The notes beneath the pieces are model-generated. The model did not search any database. It was not told where the DNA came from and saw only the letters and a program-made list of their open reading frames with translations. Positions 1-9,670 of a stretch of DNA of 64,000 bases are shown one piece after another. Position numbers and translations under genes: made by a program. Source of the stretch: Imperialibacter sp. EC-SDR9 (GTDB lineage Bacteria; Bacteroidota; Bacteroidia; Cytophagales; Cyclobacteriaceae). The DNA is taken from positions 86,823 through 150,822 of the forward strand of contig NZ_LR701588.1 of NCBI RefSeq assembly GCF_902498805.1. Direction: 5' to 3'. Positions within the stretch are counted from its first letter, which is position 1, and each line of letters begins with the position of its first letter.

Positions 1-1
1 T

Positions 2-3000
2 AAAGTGATACCGGCGGTACCGCCAGCCCCACCCGCATCGACAATTGATGGAGAAAGATGTGGCGAAGGATCTGTTCAACTTTCGGCCACTCTGGGAAAT
101 GGGGCTACCGACATTCGGTGGTACGATGCTTCGAACGCCTATCTTGGAACGGGTTTGACGTACAATACTCCTTCGATCACAACTACTACTACTTTCTATG
201 CAGCATCATACAACGCAAACTCAGAACTCAGTTCTACCAAAGTACAAGTCATCGCAACAATCAATCCTCCTTCGGTTGATCCTCCAGTCGTTACCGGAAA
301 TGCAAGATTTGGCCCTGGAACACTGTCATTGACTGCCGCAGGCGACCCCGGTACTTTTTCATGGTACCGTTCTTCTGGAACATTTCTAACCAATGGAGCA
401 AGCTATTCTGACTATGAATACTCTAGTTCAACTCCCTATTATGTTATTCTTACACCCTCAGCAGGGTGCCCGAGTTTGCCCACTTGGGTGGATGTAATCA
501 TAGAGCCGATGCCCCAGTTAACAGCAAGTAGGAGTCATGTCGCCCTTGGCCCGGTTACCCTTACAACTGGCTCTGTTTACAGTTCTTATGAGTGGAAAAA
601 GGATGGAATTACGATCAGCGGAACAACCAATACATTGGAGGTATCAGAGTCTGGTTCTTACATCGTTACAGTGACCAAAGCCAATACTGAAGGCAGTGGC
701 AACTCGAGCCCGAAAGTTATCACAGATGGCCCATTTGAAAATCAGTTTGCCGGAGTCAATGGTAATTATATCGTAACCAATACCGTTTTAACAAGTGGTA
801 TCACTTCAGAAGCTCAGGTGGCCAATCTTCCCTACACTTCGAATGCGCAAACGGTAAAATACCTTGATGAACTTGGCATGCCAAAACAGTCTATTGCGAC
901 GATGGCATCACCCAACTTTAAAGATATTGTAGTCCAATATGAATATGACGTATATGGGCGACAACACCGAAACTACCTCCCATTTGCCCATGAAACTGAA
1001 AGCAATGGATTGTTGAAAACTGACCCCCTTCCAACCACAGACCGCCCATTTTCTGAGGCCGTATTTGAGGACTCTCCGCTGGGTCGTGTGAAGCAGAGTT
1101 TTGGCCCTGGGAACGACTGGTATAATGCTAGCAAGTCTATCCAACAAGAATACTCCTCCAACGATGATGGAATCGAAAGCATTATTGCATGGGAGTTAGA
1201 TGGTTCGGGCATGCCTGTGAGGGCTTCGGGGCCCGTTGGCTACGTCAGCAACGGGTTCTATACCAACAACCAACTTGCCATAAGTATCTCAAAAGATGAA
1301 CATGGCCGGGAAGTGAGGGCTTACACCAACAAAAAAGGGCAGTTGGTGTTAAAAAAGATACAATATGCAGAGTCTGCGAGCCTTTCCAATCCCAGCCACT
1401 GGCTTCAAAACTATTACATCTATGACAAATACGGCAATCTCCGTTACGAGTTAACCCCCACCCTTTCAGAAATACTAGCCAACTCTGGGCTAGACGCTAG
1501 TCAAGCGGAGCTTGACAAACTGGCCTTCAAGTATACCTACGATATCAGGGATAGGATGATTACTTCAAAGGCTCCAGCAACGGGCCCAGTGGTCATGGTG
1601 TACGACGACTGGGATAGGGTGGTTATGACACAGGATGCCAATCAAAAGGCCGCCTTCCAATGGAGCTATACCAAGTACGACTACCTGAGCCGTCCAGTGA
1701 TTTCAGGTATTTACACCCATTCATCGGATATTGATCAGGCTACCATGACTGGCAATATCGTTACAGCCAATGAGGCCTATGACGGAACACCGGGCACTCA
1801 TGGCTACACCAATACTGTGTTTCCCACAACAGGCGTCGAAGCGCTGGCTGTCACCTACTACGACAAATACGAGTTTCCTGCGGGAACGGGTATCCCAACG
1901 TATGAAAGTTTGGATCTCCCGGGCCAGCAGCCCGCCACAGCATTCGATCGGGTGGTAGGTCAGGTCGTGGGTTCTAAGGTAAAAGTACTTGGCACCGCCA
2001 ATACGTATTTATGGGGTGTAACCTACTTTGATGACGAGCTCCGTCCGGTACAGACTGTGGCGCAAAATCACCTGGGAGGATACGACAGAATAACCACCGC
2101 TACCAACTTTGTCGGAGACGTGACTGAATCGAAGATAACGCACACGACCTCATCAGGCACCACAACAGTATCCAAACGATACAATTATGACCACGCTGGC
2201 CGCCTAAAGCAGCTCTACCACAAGGTGGGCACCGGCCCCGAAATATTACTGGCAGAATATATCTACAACGAAAAGGGAGAAATGGCAGAACGTAACCTGC
2301 ATATACCCCGCCCAGTAGAAGGAGGAGGGTCATTTACCCATGACGGCGGCCGATATGCACATAGCATCACCTTGACCGAATACAGCGGTGAAAAAAAAAT
2401 CGTCGCCTCTCAATCAATCACTCTCCTGCCTGGTGTTCATATTAAAGCCACCGGCAACAACAACGTCCATTTGTACCTTAATGACAACGAAGTGCAGACT
2501 GCAGCGCAACAGGCATCCAATGGCCTGCAATCTGTTGACTACGCCTACAATGTGAGAGGTTGGCTGCAAGGCATTAACGATAGCAGTTTACCGACCGATC
2601 CGGAAGAGGCTGACGATTTGTTTGGTTTATCAATTAACTACAACACGGAAGCGAGTTCAATGGCAAATCCCACACTTTTCAATGGCAACATCTCTGCCAT
2701 CCGATGGAGTGCCAATCTGGGACTGGGTGCGACAAAAGAGCGAGGATATACCTTTTCTTACGACCCCGTCAATCGCTTAACGGCATCTTCCTACCAAGAG
2801 AAATCAAGCTCCTGGTCAGCCACCGGTTCGTTTGATGAAAATGGCATTGCCTACGACCCTAATGGGAATATTACGACACTACAACGCAGAGGCGGTTTAA
2901 ACCCCGTAGACAACCTAACCTACACCTATCAGGACACCAACAGCGACAGGCTGGCCAAAGTAAGCGACAGCGCCGACGACGCCGAGGGCTTTATCGACGG

Positions 3001-5245
3001 CACCAATACCGGCGATGACTATGCTTACGACGCCAATGGCAACCTGCTGCAAGATTTGAACAAGAACATCCCAGCCAATGGCATTGAGTACAACCACCTC
3101 AACCTGCCTACAAAGATAACCATCACAGACCTGGGCTACTTTGTCTTTACTTACGATGCCACCGGGCGAAAGCTCCGCCAGGAGTTTTTTGACCCGTCCG
3201 ACGTAAGCAAATGGCACATGGACTACGACGGAGCCTTTCTCTACAAAAATGATGTGCTACAGCAAATCGCTCATGAAGAAGGGCGATACCTACCCAACGG
3301 TGAGTACCAGTACGTGATTGCCGACCACTTGGGTAGCAGCCGGGTGGTATTTACCTCCGAGCCTGGTTATGAGACTGCTACGGCCAGCATGGAAACTTCC
3401 AACGTTTCGGAAGAGCAAGGGGAGTTCCTGTTTTACGACGAGGCAGTGAAGGTGAACTCTTCCATTTTTGACCATACCAACCAGGGAGGCACCTTTTATT
3501 CCAACCGCCTAACGGGCACCGCTCTGGAACGGACTGGCCTGGCCAAATCGCTGAGTGTAATGCCCGGCGACGTGATCAAAGCGGAAGTATACGCCAAATA
3601 CCTCGACCCCAACTCTGGAAACTGGACAACGGCTCTTGCCAACCTAATCAACTCTATAGCCAACAGCACTGCTCCTGCAGGTACTTTTATTGACGGAGGC
3701 GCTGCCGGTAGCACGGGTGGTGTGGCCTTCCCTTTTGCAGATGACCTGGCCAAGGGCGGCGAAACAGGCACTGCTCCCAAAGCCTATCTCAATTACCTTA
3801 TTTTTGACAGGAACTTCGATCCAATAGGAGATGGTTTTGTGCGGCTGACCACCGACGCCAGGGAATACGGGCAGGATGCTGCGCACGAAAGGCTGGCAGT
3901 AGAGTTCACCATTACGCAACCGGGCTATGTGTATGTATTCCTGAGCAACGACAATGTATTCCTGGGAGGCGACCCCATAGAAACCTACTGGGACGACTTC
4001 TCCGTAGAGCACATACAAAGCCCGGTGGTGCAAATGCAGGACTACTACCCCTTTGGGCTGGCTTACAATAGCTACCTGCGTGAAAACACCCGGCAAGACA
4101 AGTTCCTCTTCCAGGGCAAGGAGCGGATTGACACCCTGGGTATTTATGATTTCCACGCCAGACTTTACTCCGGTGAGCTGGGCAGGTTCCTGAGTGTAGA
4201 CCCTAAAAACCAGTTTGCCAGCGGCTACACCGGCATGGGTAATAGCCCAATGATGGGCGTGGACCCTGATGGGGAGTTTGTGTGGTTTGCACCAATTATT
4301 ATTGGCGCAGCAATAAATGTCGCAATCAATGCCAAGAAAGGAAACATAGACAACTTTTGGCAAGGACTGGGGTATGCTGTTGTTGGGGGTGCTGCCGGTG
4401 CGTTGAGTGCAGGGCTTGGTGCAGGTATCAGTGCTGGCCTAGCCGGTTCCGGTTTTGGCGCAGGTTTTGCAACCGCTTTCTCCGGTGCGGGAACCCTAGC
4501 ACAAGCGGGAATTGCTGGAGCGTCCTCCGGATTCTTTTCAGGAGCAGCAATAGGGGCTGGTGCTGGTTTTGGTTCTGGTTTCATTAATAGTTTTGGAAAC
4601 GCTTTAGTAGGAGGGGAACGATTTGGAAACTCACTTGGTATGGGGATAAGAGACGGCGTTGTTGGAGGTATCACTGGCGGAGCGGTTGGAGGGCTCTCGG
4701 GGGGGATAAGCGCCATCAAAGATGGGCGTAAGTTTTGGAGTGGGGCCACCAACGACCCAGAGTTCAATGCACTAATGAAAACTGCCTATGGCAAGCAAAC
4801 GTTCGCCGACGTCGAACATGATACCTGGGTGCTGAATACCGAGCATGGGGCGGCGTTAACTGCTGATGGAAGACCTGTCAATGGTAAATTAGATGTTGGA
4901 TGGGTTGATGAGATAGGTGACCGAATCGATCTGACGGGAAGGAGCATCGATACCCCCGCTCAAGTACATGGCCATCGCGGAATCGGAAAATTTAGTGGGA
5001 GGCCATCAGGTATGAACGGCGATTTTGGAGCTTTGCAAAATGTCCGTGCAGATATCAATCCAAACATCCAAAGCTACACTATTGGGGTCAGAGGTGGCGG
5101 AATTTATAGAGTAAATTCTAGTTTCATGTCTATGAAAGCAGGTCAACTAGTTATTAGCTTTGGTACATCTCTTGCGAAAAGAGGAACTTCATTGCTTTAC
5201 GGCGCAGGATTAACCAACTATTATGGGCTTTTTGGAATGTTTTGA
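2..5245 (+). CDS. RHS/YD-repeat cell-surface protein, DUF6443 type (5' partial)
   Basis: The frame is open to the left edge and the first possible start is a GTG at 5, so the true N-terminus is probably outside. About 1,746 residues are visible. Order: Ig/PKD-like modules (about 1-240), a DUF6443-like segment (about 250-330), many degenerate YD/RHS repeats of the YDxxGR type, and an RHS-associated core (about 1360-1430, with FQGKER, YDFHARLY, GRFLSVDP and NPMMGVDPDGE-like motifs). After this comes a glycine/alanine-rich hydrophobic linker (about 1430-1570) and a roughly 170-residue C-terminal tip I do not recognise. The family forms a hollow shell that encapsulates a variable, often toxic, C-terminal domain; toxicity here is inference. 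The next ORF overlaps its 3' end. Confidence 0.9.
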   Translation, partial: KVIPAVPPAPPASTIDGERCGEGSVQLSATLGNGATDIRWYDASNAYLGTGLTYNTPSITTTTTFYAASYNANSELSSTKVQVIATINPPSVDPPVVTGNARFGPGTLSLTAAGDPGTFSWYRSSGTFLTNGASYSDYEYSSSTPYYVILTPSAGCPSLPTWVDVIIEPMPQLTASRSHVALGPVTLTTGSVYSSYEWKKDGITISGTTNTLEVSESGSYIVTVTKANTEGSGNSSPKVITDGPFENQFAGVNGNYIVTNTVLTSGITSEAQVANLPYTSNAQTVKYLDELGMPKQSIATMASPNFKDIVVQYEYDVYGRQHRNYLPFAHETESNGLLKTDPLPTTDRPFSEAVFEDSPLGRVKQSFGPGNDWYNASKSIQQEYSSNDDGIESIIAWELDGSGMPVRASGPVGYVSNGFYTNNQLAISISKDEHGREVRAYTNKKGQLVLKKIQYAESASLSNPSHWLQNYYIYDKYGNLRYELTPTLSEILANSGLDASQAELDKLAFKYTYDIRDRMITSKAPATGPVVMVYDDWDRVVMTQDANQKAAFQWSYTKYDYLSRPVISGIYTHSSDIDQATMTGNIVTANEAYDGTPGTHGYTNTVFPTTGVEALAVTYYDKYEFPAGTGIPTYESLDLPGQQPATAFDRVVGQVVGSKVKVLGTANTYLWGVTYFDDELRPVQTVAQNHLGGYDRITTATNFVGDVTESKITHTTSSGTTTVSKRYNYDHAGRLKQLYHKVGTGPEILLAEYIYNEKGEMAERNLHIPRPVEGGGSFTHDGGRYAHSITLTEYSGEKKIVASQSITLLPGVHIKATGNNNVHLYLNDNEVQTAAQQASNGLQSVDYAYNVRGWLQGINDSSLPTDPEEADDLFGLSINYNTEASSMANPTLFNGNISAIRWSANLGLGATKERGYTFSYDPVNRLTASSYQEKSSSWSATGSFDENGIAYDPNGNITTLQRRGGLNPVDNLTYTYQDTNSDRLAKVSDSADDAEGFIDGTNTGDDYAYDANGNLLQDLNKNIPANGIEYNHLNLPTKITITDLGYFVFTYDATGRKLRQEFFDPSDVSKWHMDYDGAFLYKNDVLQQIAHEEGRYLPNGEYQYVIADHLGSSRVVFTSEPGYETATASMETSNVSEEQGEFLFYDEAVKVNSSIFDHTNQGGTFYSNRLTGTALERTGLAKSLSVMPGDVIKAEVYAKYLDPNSGNWTTALANLINSIANSTAPAGTFIDGGAAGSTGGVAFPFADDLAKGGETGTAPKAYLNYLIFDRNFDPIGDGFVRLTTDAREYGQDAAHERLAVEFTITQPGYVYVFLSNDNVFLGGDPIETYWDDFSVEHIQSPVVQMQDYYPFGLAYNSYLRENTRQDKFLFQGKERIDTLGIYDFHARLYSGELGRFLSVDPKNQFASGYTGMGNSPMMGVDPDGEFVWFAPIIIGAAINVAINAKKGNIDNFWQGLGYAVVGGAAGALSAGLGAGISAGLAGSGFGAGFATAFSGAGTLAQAGIAGASSGFFSGAAIGAGAGFGSGFINSFGNALVGGERFGNSLGMGIRDGVVGGITGGAVGGLSGGISAIKDGRKFWSGATNDPEFNALMKTAYGKQTFADVEHDTWVLNTEHGAALTADGRPVNGKLDVGWVDEIGDRIDLTGRSIDTPAQVHGHRGIGKFSGRPSGMNGDFGALQNVRADINPNIQSYTIGVRGGGIYRVNSSFMSMKAGQLVISFGTSLAKRGTSLLYGAGLTNYYGLFGMF

Positions 5246-5933
5246 TGCTATTCGAAAATGCAAACTGTGGGTTGTATTTTCCCTTTCGTTTTGCTGCGGA
5301 CTTAGCTACGTACATGGTCAGCCCAATCCGTGCCTGCGCGACCTCCCTGTGGATTCTTCGTTATTTGATATTTGGTTGCTTAAGGAAGAAAAGAGACTTG
5401 CCAAAATTTGGGAATTAGATTTTGACGGTTGCGTGGTTCCTTTACCTAATAGGGAAAGCATAGATGACAACGAGGTTTATGCTATTATGAAAATGAAAGT
5501 TAGTTGCTATTATTTAGAGTTGCTGAAACTAAAAGCTCATGTAAACGACACATCTAGTTTTATTAGCATTACTGAGAATTCCGAGCATCTACCACCGAAA
5601 CAGTACTTAATCTATCAAAAGGCGGATGATTTTTTTGTGGCAAAGTCCACCCTCAACACTTCAAAGTTTGGCAAGGAAGTTTGTACATCTAAGATCGATA
5701 CACTTCAAGCCAGTGCGATCTTTTCAATGCTGGATCTTTTTTTTTGGAGCGAGCAATTTGACGAAGATACTAAGAATATAAGGGAAACCGGAATAGTAGC
5801 TTATCATTCAGCAACTGTCATAATTGAGGCGAGAAGTGGCAGTAACCACAATATCATTTTGCGAAATGCAATTGATGTCTACGAACCTCAGCTTAACCTA
5901 TTGTATTATAGGGTTAAAATGCTAATTGAATAG
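5223..5933 (+). CDS. Secreted hypothetical protein overlapping the RHS 3' end; candidate cognate partner
   Basis: This 236-residue ORF begins at an ATG 23 nt inside the RHS gene, which suggests translational coupling. Residues about 12-33 are hydrophobic and end in a signal-peptidase-like VHGQ, so export is likely. The mature part is acidic and mixed alpha/beta, and I recognise no family. Genes directly downstream of RHS tips are often immunity proteins, and that is the only basis for the suggestion; an exported immunity protein would imply an effector acting outside the cytoplasm. The ATG at 5223 is the only one before residue 80. Confidence 0.6.
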   Translation: MGFLECFDAIRKCKLWVVFSLSFCCGLSYVHGQPNPCLRDLPVDSSLFDIWLLKEEKRLAKIWELDFDGCVVPLPNRESIDDNEVYAIMKMKVSCYYLELLKLKAHVNDTSSFISITENSEHLPPKQYLIYQKADDFFVAKSTLNTSKFGKEVCTSKIDTLQASAIFSMLDLFFWSEQFDEDTKNIRETGIVAYHSATVIIEARSGSNHNIILRNAIDVYEPQLNLLYYRVKMLIE

Positions 5934-6288
5934 GTTGACACTATCGTCACACCAGCTCCGACCAACCGAGGCTTACTCTCGCACCGAACAGTGGCGCAAG
6001 TCAAAGACTCACACCAATATTCACCAATCAGGAATGGTCAGCTTGCTGTTTCCTGATTTTAAAAGGTGGCCAGTGGCATTTGCCTGCCCTACGATTAGAA
6101 TAACAAGTTAATGGGTCATGAGAGAAGACGATATGAGCAGGAAGCGCATTGGAGGACTACTCGGCAGGGTGGCTATAAACTCTAAGAAAGCAAAAGACAC
6201 AAATCTCAAATAGGCACCTTGAAATGGGTCAGTTAATATGATATCAAACGAGTTACCCGCTCCTGTCTTCGTCGCACCGGTGGAAGAT
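5934..6288. other. Intergenic DNA, no confident gene
   Basis: About 350 bp without a convincing gene. A 31-codon ORF (6118-6213, plus) is present but matches nothing I know. The octamer ATGGGTCA occurs twice (6111-6118 and 6224-6231) and related GGTCAG/GGCCAG stretches lie between, which is reminiscent of degraded insertion-sequence ends; this is weak. No operator of the type found in the rest of the window is present. Confidence 0.3.
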
Positions 6289-7029
6289 ATGAATACTTCC
6301 TCTGCCTACAGCCAAAAAGCTCTGGCCATTACTGCATGCCTTTATATTGCTTTACTTTTGGTGAATATCAACCCTGTCATAGGTCAAACCACTTCCCTGC
6401 GGGTTGAAGCCAACATCGGCACTTTTGTTATGACTGACCCCAAAGAGTTTCAGGATGGGCTGCCCTCGGCTTTGCTGGGCAAGGATTATAAAAGCATCCC
6501 CTACAAGGTGTATGGCAACTTCAGCCCTACCCCGGGCTACGATGTAGTGCTCACCTTCCCTGTTGGCCCCACGGAATGGAACATTTTGGGTGGCTACAAT
6601 TCCACAGGCTCCCGGCTCCATTATAGAGACTATTCTGGCGAAATCAAAGTAGATCAGGTGGTGAGTAATATGCACTTTGCTCTTGACTACTCAGTCGTAA
6701 CCTTGCCGGGGCAGTATGGCATCGTGTTCAAGCCTTCCATTGCTGCTGGCATTGCCTTTTCTGATCATAAGCTGGAGAGTTTGTTTGTGTTACAAGGCCT
6801 GCCTACAGATACCTATAACGATCACCTGGCCTCAAAGCAGTGGTTTGCTCTCCCCTCTTGCAAAATGGAGTACCAGGTAAGTCGCTTTCTGCTGATGGCC
6901 AGGGTGGGTTACCATATCCAAATCAACTTCAACGACGATTTTCGGCCCAACTGGAGCGGTGTGAGGGCGGGAGCAGGTGTAGGTATTATCTTGAAAAAAG
7001 GCCAGGAAAAATCAACCAATCAGGGATGA
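6289..7029 (+). CDS. Outer-membrane beta-barrel-like secreted protein
   Basis: The frame opens at 6238, but the ATG at 6289 is preferred because it places a standard signal peptide at the N-terminus (hydrophobic residues about 9-30, ending VIGQ). The mature region of about 215 residues alternates hydrophobic and polar residues with many aromatic and glycine positions (for example GGYNSTGSRLHY, AGAGVGIIL), as in small porin-like barrels of Bacteroidota. No enzymatic motif is visible. Its TGA overlaps the ATG of the following lipoprotein gene, so the two are probably co-transcribed. Confidence 0.65.
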   Translation: MNTSSAYSQKALAITACLYIALLLVNINPVIGQTTSLRVEANIGTFVMTDPKEFQDGLPSALLGKDYKSIPYKVYGNFSPTPGYDVVLTFPVGPTEWNILGGYNSTGSRLHYRDYSGEIKVDQVVSNMHFALDYSVVTLPGQYGIVFKPSIAAGIAFSDHKLESLFVLQGLPTDTYNDHLASKQWFALPSCKMEYQVSRFLLMARVGYHIQINFNDDFRPNWSGVRAGAGVGIILKKGQEKSTNQG

Positions 7030-8858
7030 AAAAAAGAATCCACCTACCTACGGGATACTTAGCGATGGCGCTCCTGGCGCTGTGCCATCTAACCTCCTGC
7101 GAGTTTCAACCAGAAGGAGACAACTTTGTGGAAATTGACCCGGTGCAAAAATCGGAACTGACCAGGTATGAAATCACCGACATAGAAGATGGCTTGCTTT
7201 TAACCGAACCAATAGAGCTGAGCTATTCGTTTGCCGTAACAGACGGAAAGTTCTATTTGTTCGAGGCTGTGCTCGACCGCACAGTCAGCCATCAGGAGAT
7301 ATTCAAATCAGAATACCCCAAAGGGGTTTTTACAGTCGACCCCGCCAAACTGTATCCCAACGACTCCTATGGGAGGTTCGACCTGGTTTTTACTGTGTAC
7401 ACCAACACCAACACGGGAAGCATGGCCGACGTGGTGGGTGCTGAGGTGGTTGCCTATCAGCTCAAAAAAGAAGTAGTAATTGACCGAAGACCACCAGCAG
7501 ACATTCCATTTGAAGCCAGCCTCGGGGAAGAGGGCATAGTGGTGGAGTTTGGAGAGTACCCTTATGCCAACCTCGTCAGTACTACGGTGTATGCCTCTTA
7601 CGATCCTGCGACTGTATACGCTGAGGACAACAAGGTCATCACATTGGCCCGTGGAGATTCGACAGCCAAAATCAATTCCTACGTAGGAGGAAAAATTTAC
7701 ATCGGGGCTATCGTGGAAAGCACCACCAGCACTGAGTGGAACAGTCCTCACATCGTCCCCATTCAATCCTATGACTTTCTGCCTGCTCCAAAGATCGTAA
7801 AAAAAGAAACCCTTAAAAATGGTCTATTCAAGGTGTATTGGTCGAAGCCGCCCATAGCAGCTTCATTTCGGAGTTATCAACTCCTGCACAACAATACCCT
7901 GCTAGCAGAGCTTTCTTCAATAAACGATACGGCGGCCGTCTTGAACGACCTTGTATTTGGAAGGCCCTATGAAATTGAACTGAAAACGACGGGAAGTTCA
8001 GGAATAGCAGTTTTTGATACCGACACACTAACGCTCGGCAATCCATTCCCCAGTTTCTACAGGCTGTACGTTGACAAAGAGGATGCAAATGAAAAGCTGA
8101 TTTATACTGATTTAGATCATCGACTGTTCAAGGAAAGTTCTCCCGACGTTTTTTACGATGGTTATGTGGAGGAAGTGGCACTATCAAAAAAATATAACCT
8201 GGTGGCGGTTCTCTATAGTCGACGCCTCCTGCTTTTAGACTACAATACCCTGGCCGTACTTGATGAAATCACGCTGAATGACATCTTCTACCCGTCCAGC
8301 CCCTACAGTCAGCGATACCTTGGTCTATCCATCCTGAATGAGCGCTTTATTGGCTTTCTTGGCCCCGTACCCGTCATTTACGATTATATCGACAATGTTG
8401 GGTACAAGCTTGGCGTGCAATATTCTGCGGCCTACTATTTCAAAGACTCCAATACGCTATTCACACCGGGGGGTATTTTTTCCAGGTATACGCTGGAAGC
8501 CTCAGGCCCGGTTTACGATACAAACCTTTTCGAATTCTCGGATCTTCGCTACTCATTCACCTTCAATAATTACCTGCTACTTTCCGCAACCGACAATAAT
8601 GAGATAAAGGTTTATTCAGCACCAAATCTAGATTTAGTAGGTAGCTATACCCTGGGGATAGACAAGGCAATCGCTGAAGTCGACCACTTCACATCGTGGG
8701 GACTCCAGCATGGGTTTACTGGTTCTACAACTACTGCCACTATTATAGACCTGTTGACTGGGGAGCGTCTTTTTGAAGTTGATTATTTCGGAGAGGTGAG
8801 GCTGATTAACGGCGTGCTTTACCACCAAAACGGATTGTCAATCGAGTTTGACCGATAA
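7026..8858 (+). CDS. Large lipoprotein with fibronectin-III-like and beta-propeller-like regions
   Basis: The start at 7026 gives a lipoprotein signal (MKKR..., hydrophobic core, LTSC lipobox at about residue 28). The frame is open further upstream, but that part reads out of phase through the barrel gene. The 610-residue product has beta-rich repeats in the first half, including an FnIII-like module around 260-350 (VYWSKPPIA, then EIELKTTGSSG). The second half has repeated short beta segments (YNTLAVLDEITL, APNLDLVGSYTL) like a WD/PQQ-type propeller. It probably sits on the cell surface with the barrel protein whose gene it overlaps. The function is unknown. Confidence 0.65.
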   Translation: MKKRIHLPTGYLAMALLALCHLTSCEFQPEGDNFVEIDPVQKSELTRYEITDIEDGLLLTEPIELSYSFAVTDGKFYLFEAVLDRTVSHQEIFKSEYPKGVFTVDPAKLYPNDSYGRFDLVFTVYTNTNTGSMADVVGAEVVAYQLKKEVVIDRRPPADIPFEASLGEEGIVVEFGEYPYANLVSTTVYASYDPATVYAEDNKVITLARGDSTAKINSYVGGKIYIGAIVESTTSTEWNSPHIVPIQSYDFLPAPKIVKKETLKNGLFKVYWSKPPIAASFRSYQLLHNNTLLAELSSINDTAAVLNDLVFGRPYEIELKTTGSSGIAVFDTDTLTLGNPFPSFYRLYVDKEDANEKLIYTDLDHRLFKESSPDVFYDGYVEEVALSKKYNLVAVLYSRRLLLLDYNTLAVLDEITLNDIFYPSSPYSQRYLGLSILNERFIGFLGPVPVIYDYIDNVGYKLGVQYSAAYYFKDSNTLFTPGGIFSRYTLEASGPVYDTNLFEFSDLRYSFTFNNYLLLSATDNNEIKVYSAPNLDLVGSYTLGIDKAIAEVDHFTSWGLQHGFTGSTTTATIIDLLTGERLFEVDYFGEVRLINGVLYHQNGLSIEFDR

Positions 8859-8943
8859 AAAAAGAGATTCAACCACATGATCCACTTTCACTATCATAAA
8901 CCCAAAGGCAAATAGAAGAAATGAAACTAATCCTGTTCATCAA

Positions 8944-9579
8944 ATGAAACACATTTACATAGTTATTTCCTGTGTGGGCCTCTTCTCTGGCAGCGCATAT
9001 GCGCAAGATACGGCCTACCCGAAAGGTGCCTACTTGTCGTTTGACGAGATTGTCAAAAAGAGCCCATCGGCAACTGCGGACTTAGAAGTAGAAAAACGCA
9101 CCCCAGGCGATATAAAAATGGCAGGTGGAAATGACTACAAGCTCAATAGCACCGACAAATCCGTAGCTAACAAAGTCTTGAAAAAGGAGTACTGGGGCTA
9201 CTCCCTTGGAGATACCCTTTATCTGAATTGTTTTCAATACAAGCTGCAACCGTGGTATGCTGCTGTTATCAGCGACGGCAATTATCTGGTGTTCAGGGGA
9301 GGGATTTCTCAAAACCAGGAACTGTACAAGAAGCAGATGGCCATGGGCATGGCGTTTGGAGCAATTGGTGGTGCCATAGCCGGTGCCAAAATTGCCATGA
9401 TGCGCTTCCTGTATGCAATAGACAAAGAAACGAACACAGTGATTGCTGTAGACTCAAAAAGTTTACAAGAACTACTATCTGCTACACCCGATCTGCTCAG
9501 GCAGTTTGAGCAAGAGCCAGACAAAGAAAGCGAAGAGGTTCTTCTTAAATATCTTATGCTTTTAAATACAAGTGAATAG
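8944..9579 (+). CDS. Secreted hypothetical protein
   Basis: This 211-residue protein has a clear signal peptide (MKHIYIVISCVGLFSGSAYAQ). The region 40-120 is beta-rich (KEYWGYSLGDTLYLNCF), followed by a short glycine/alanine hydrophobic segment around 132-152 (AFGAIGGAIAGAKIAMM) that could insert in a membrane. It resembles the many small exported proteins of Bacteroidota, but I cannot assign a family. It lies between a surface lipoprotein and another exported protein, which suggests a cell-envelope role. Confidence 0.6.
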   Translation: MKHIYIVISCVGLFSGSAYAQDTAYPKGAYLSFDEIVKKSPSATADLEVEKRTPGDIKMAGGNDYKLNSTDKSVANKVLKKEYWGYSLGDTLYLNCFQYKLQPWYAAVISDGNYLVFRGGISQNQELYKKQMAMGMAFGAIGGAIAGAKIAMMRFLYAIDKETNTVIAVDSKSLQELLSATPDLLRQFEQEPDKESEEVLLKYLMLLNTSE

Positions 9580-9670
9580 CCTACGGTTACAGGTGCCTCT
9601 TGTTGTAAATAAATCAAATACAAAAAGATTTGAAATGCTTACCAAAGTCCTTCCTTTTCAGCTATATTAA

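Noticed and set aside
4225..4767. 180-aa minus-strand ORF inside the RHS gene
   Set aside because: The Pro/Ala-rich sequence is a frame shadow of the glycine-rich linker on the other strand.
5926..6111. 61-aa ORF after the RHS partner gene
   Set aside because: It overlaps the previous stop, has no hydrophobic core or family signal and a composition unlike its neighbours.
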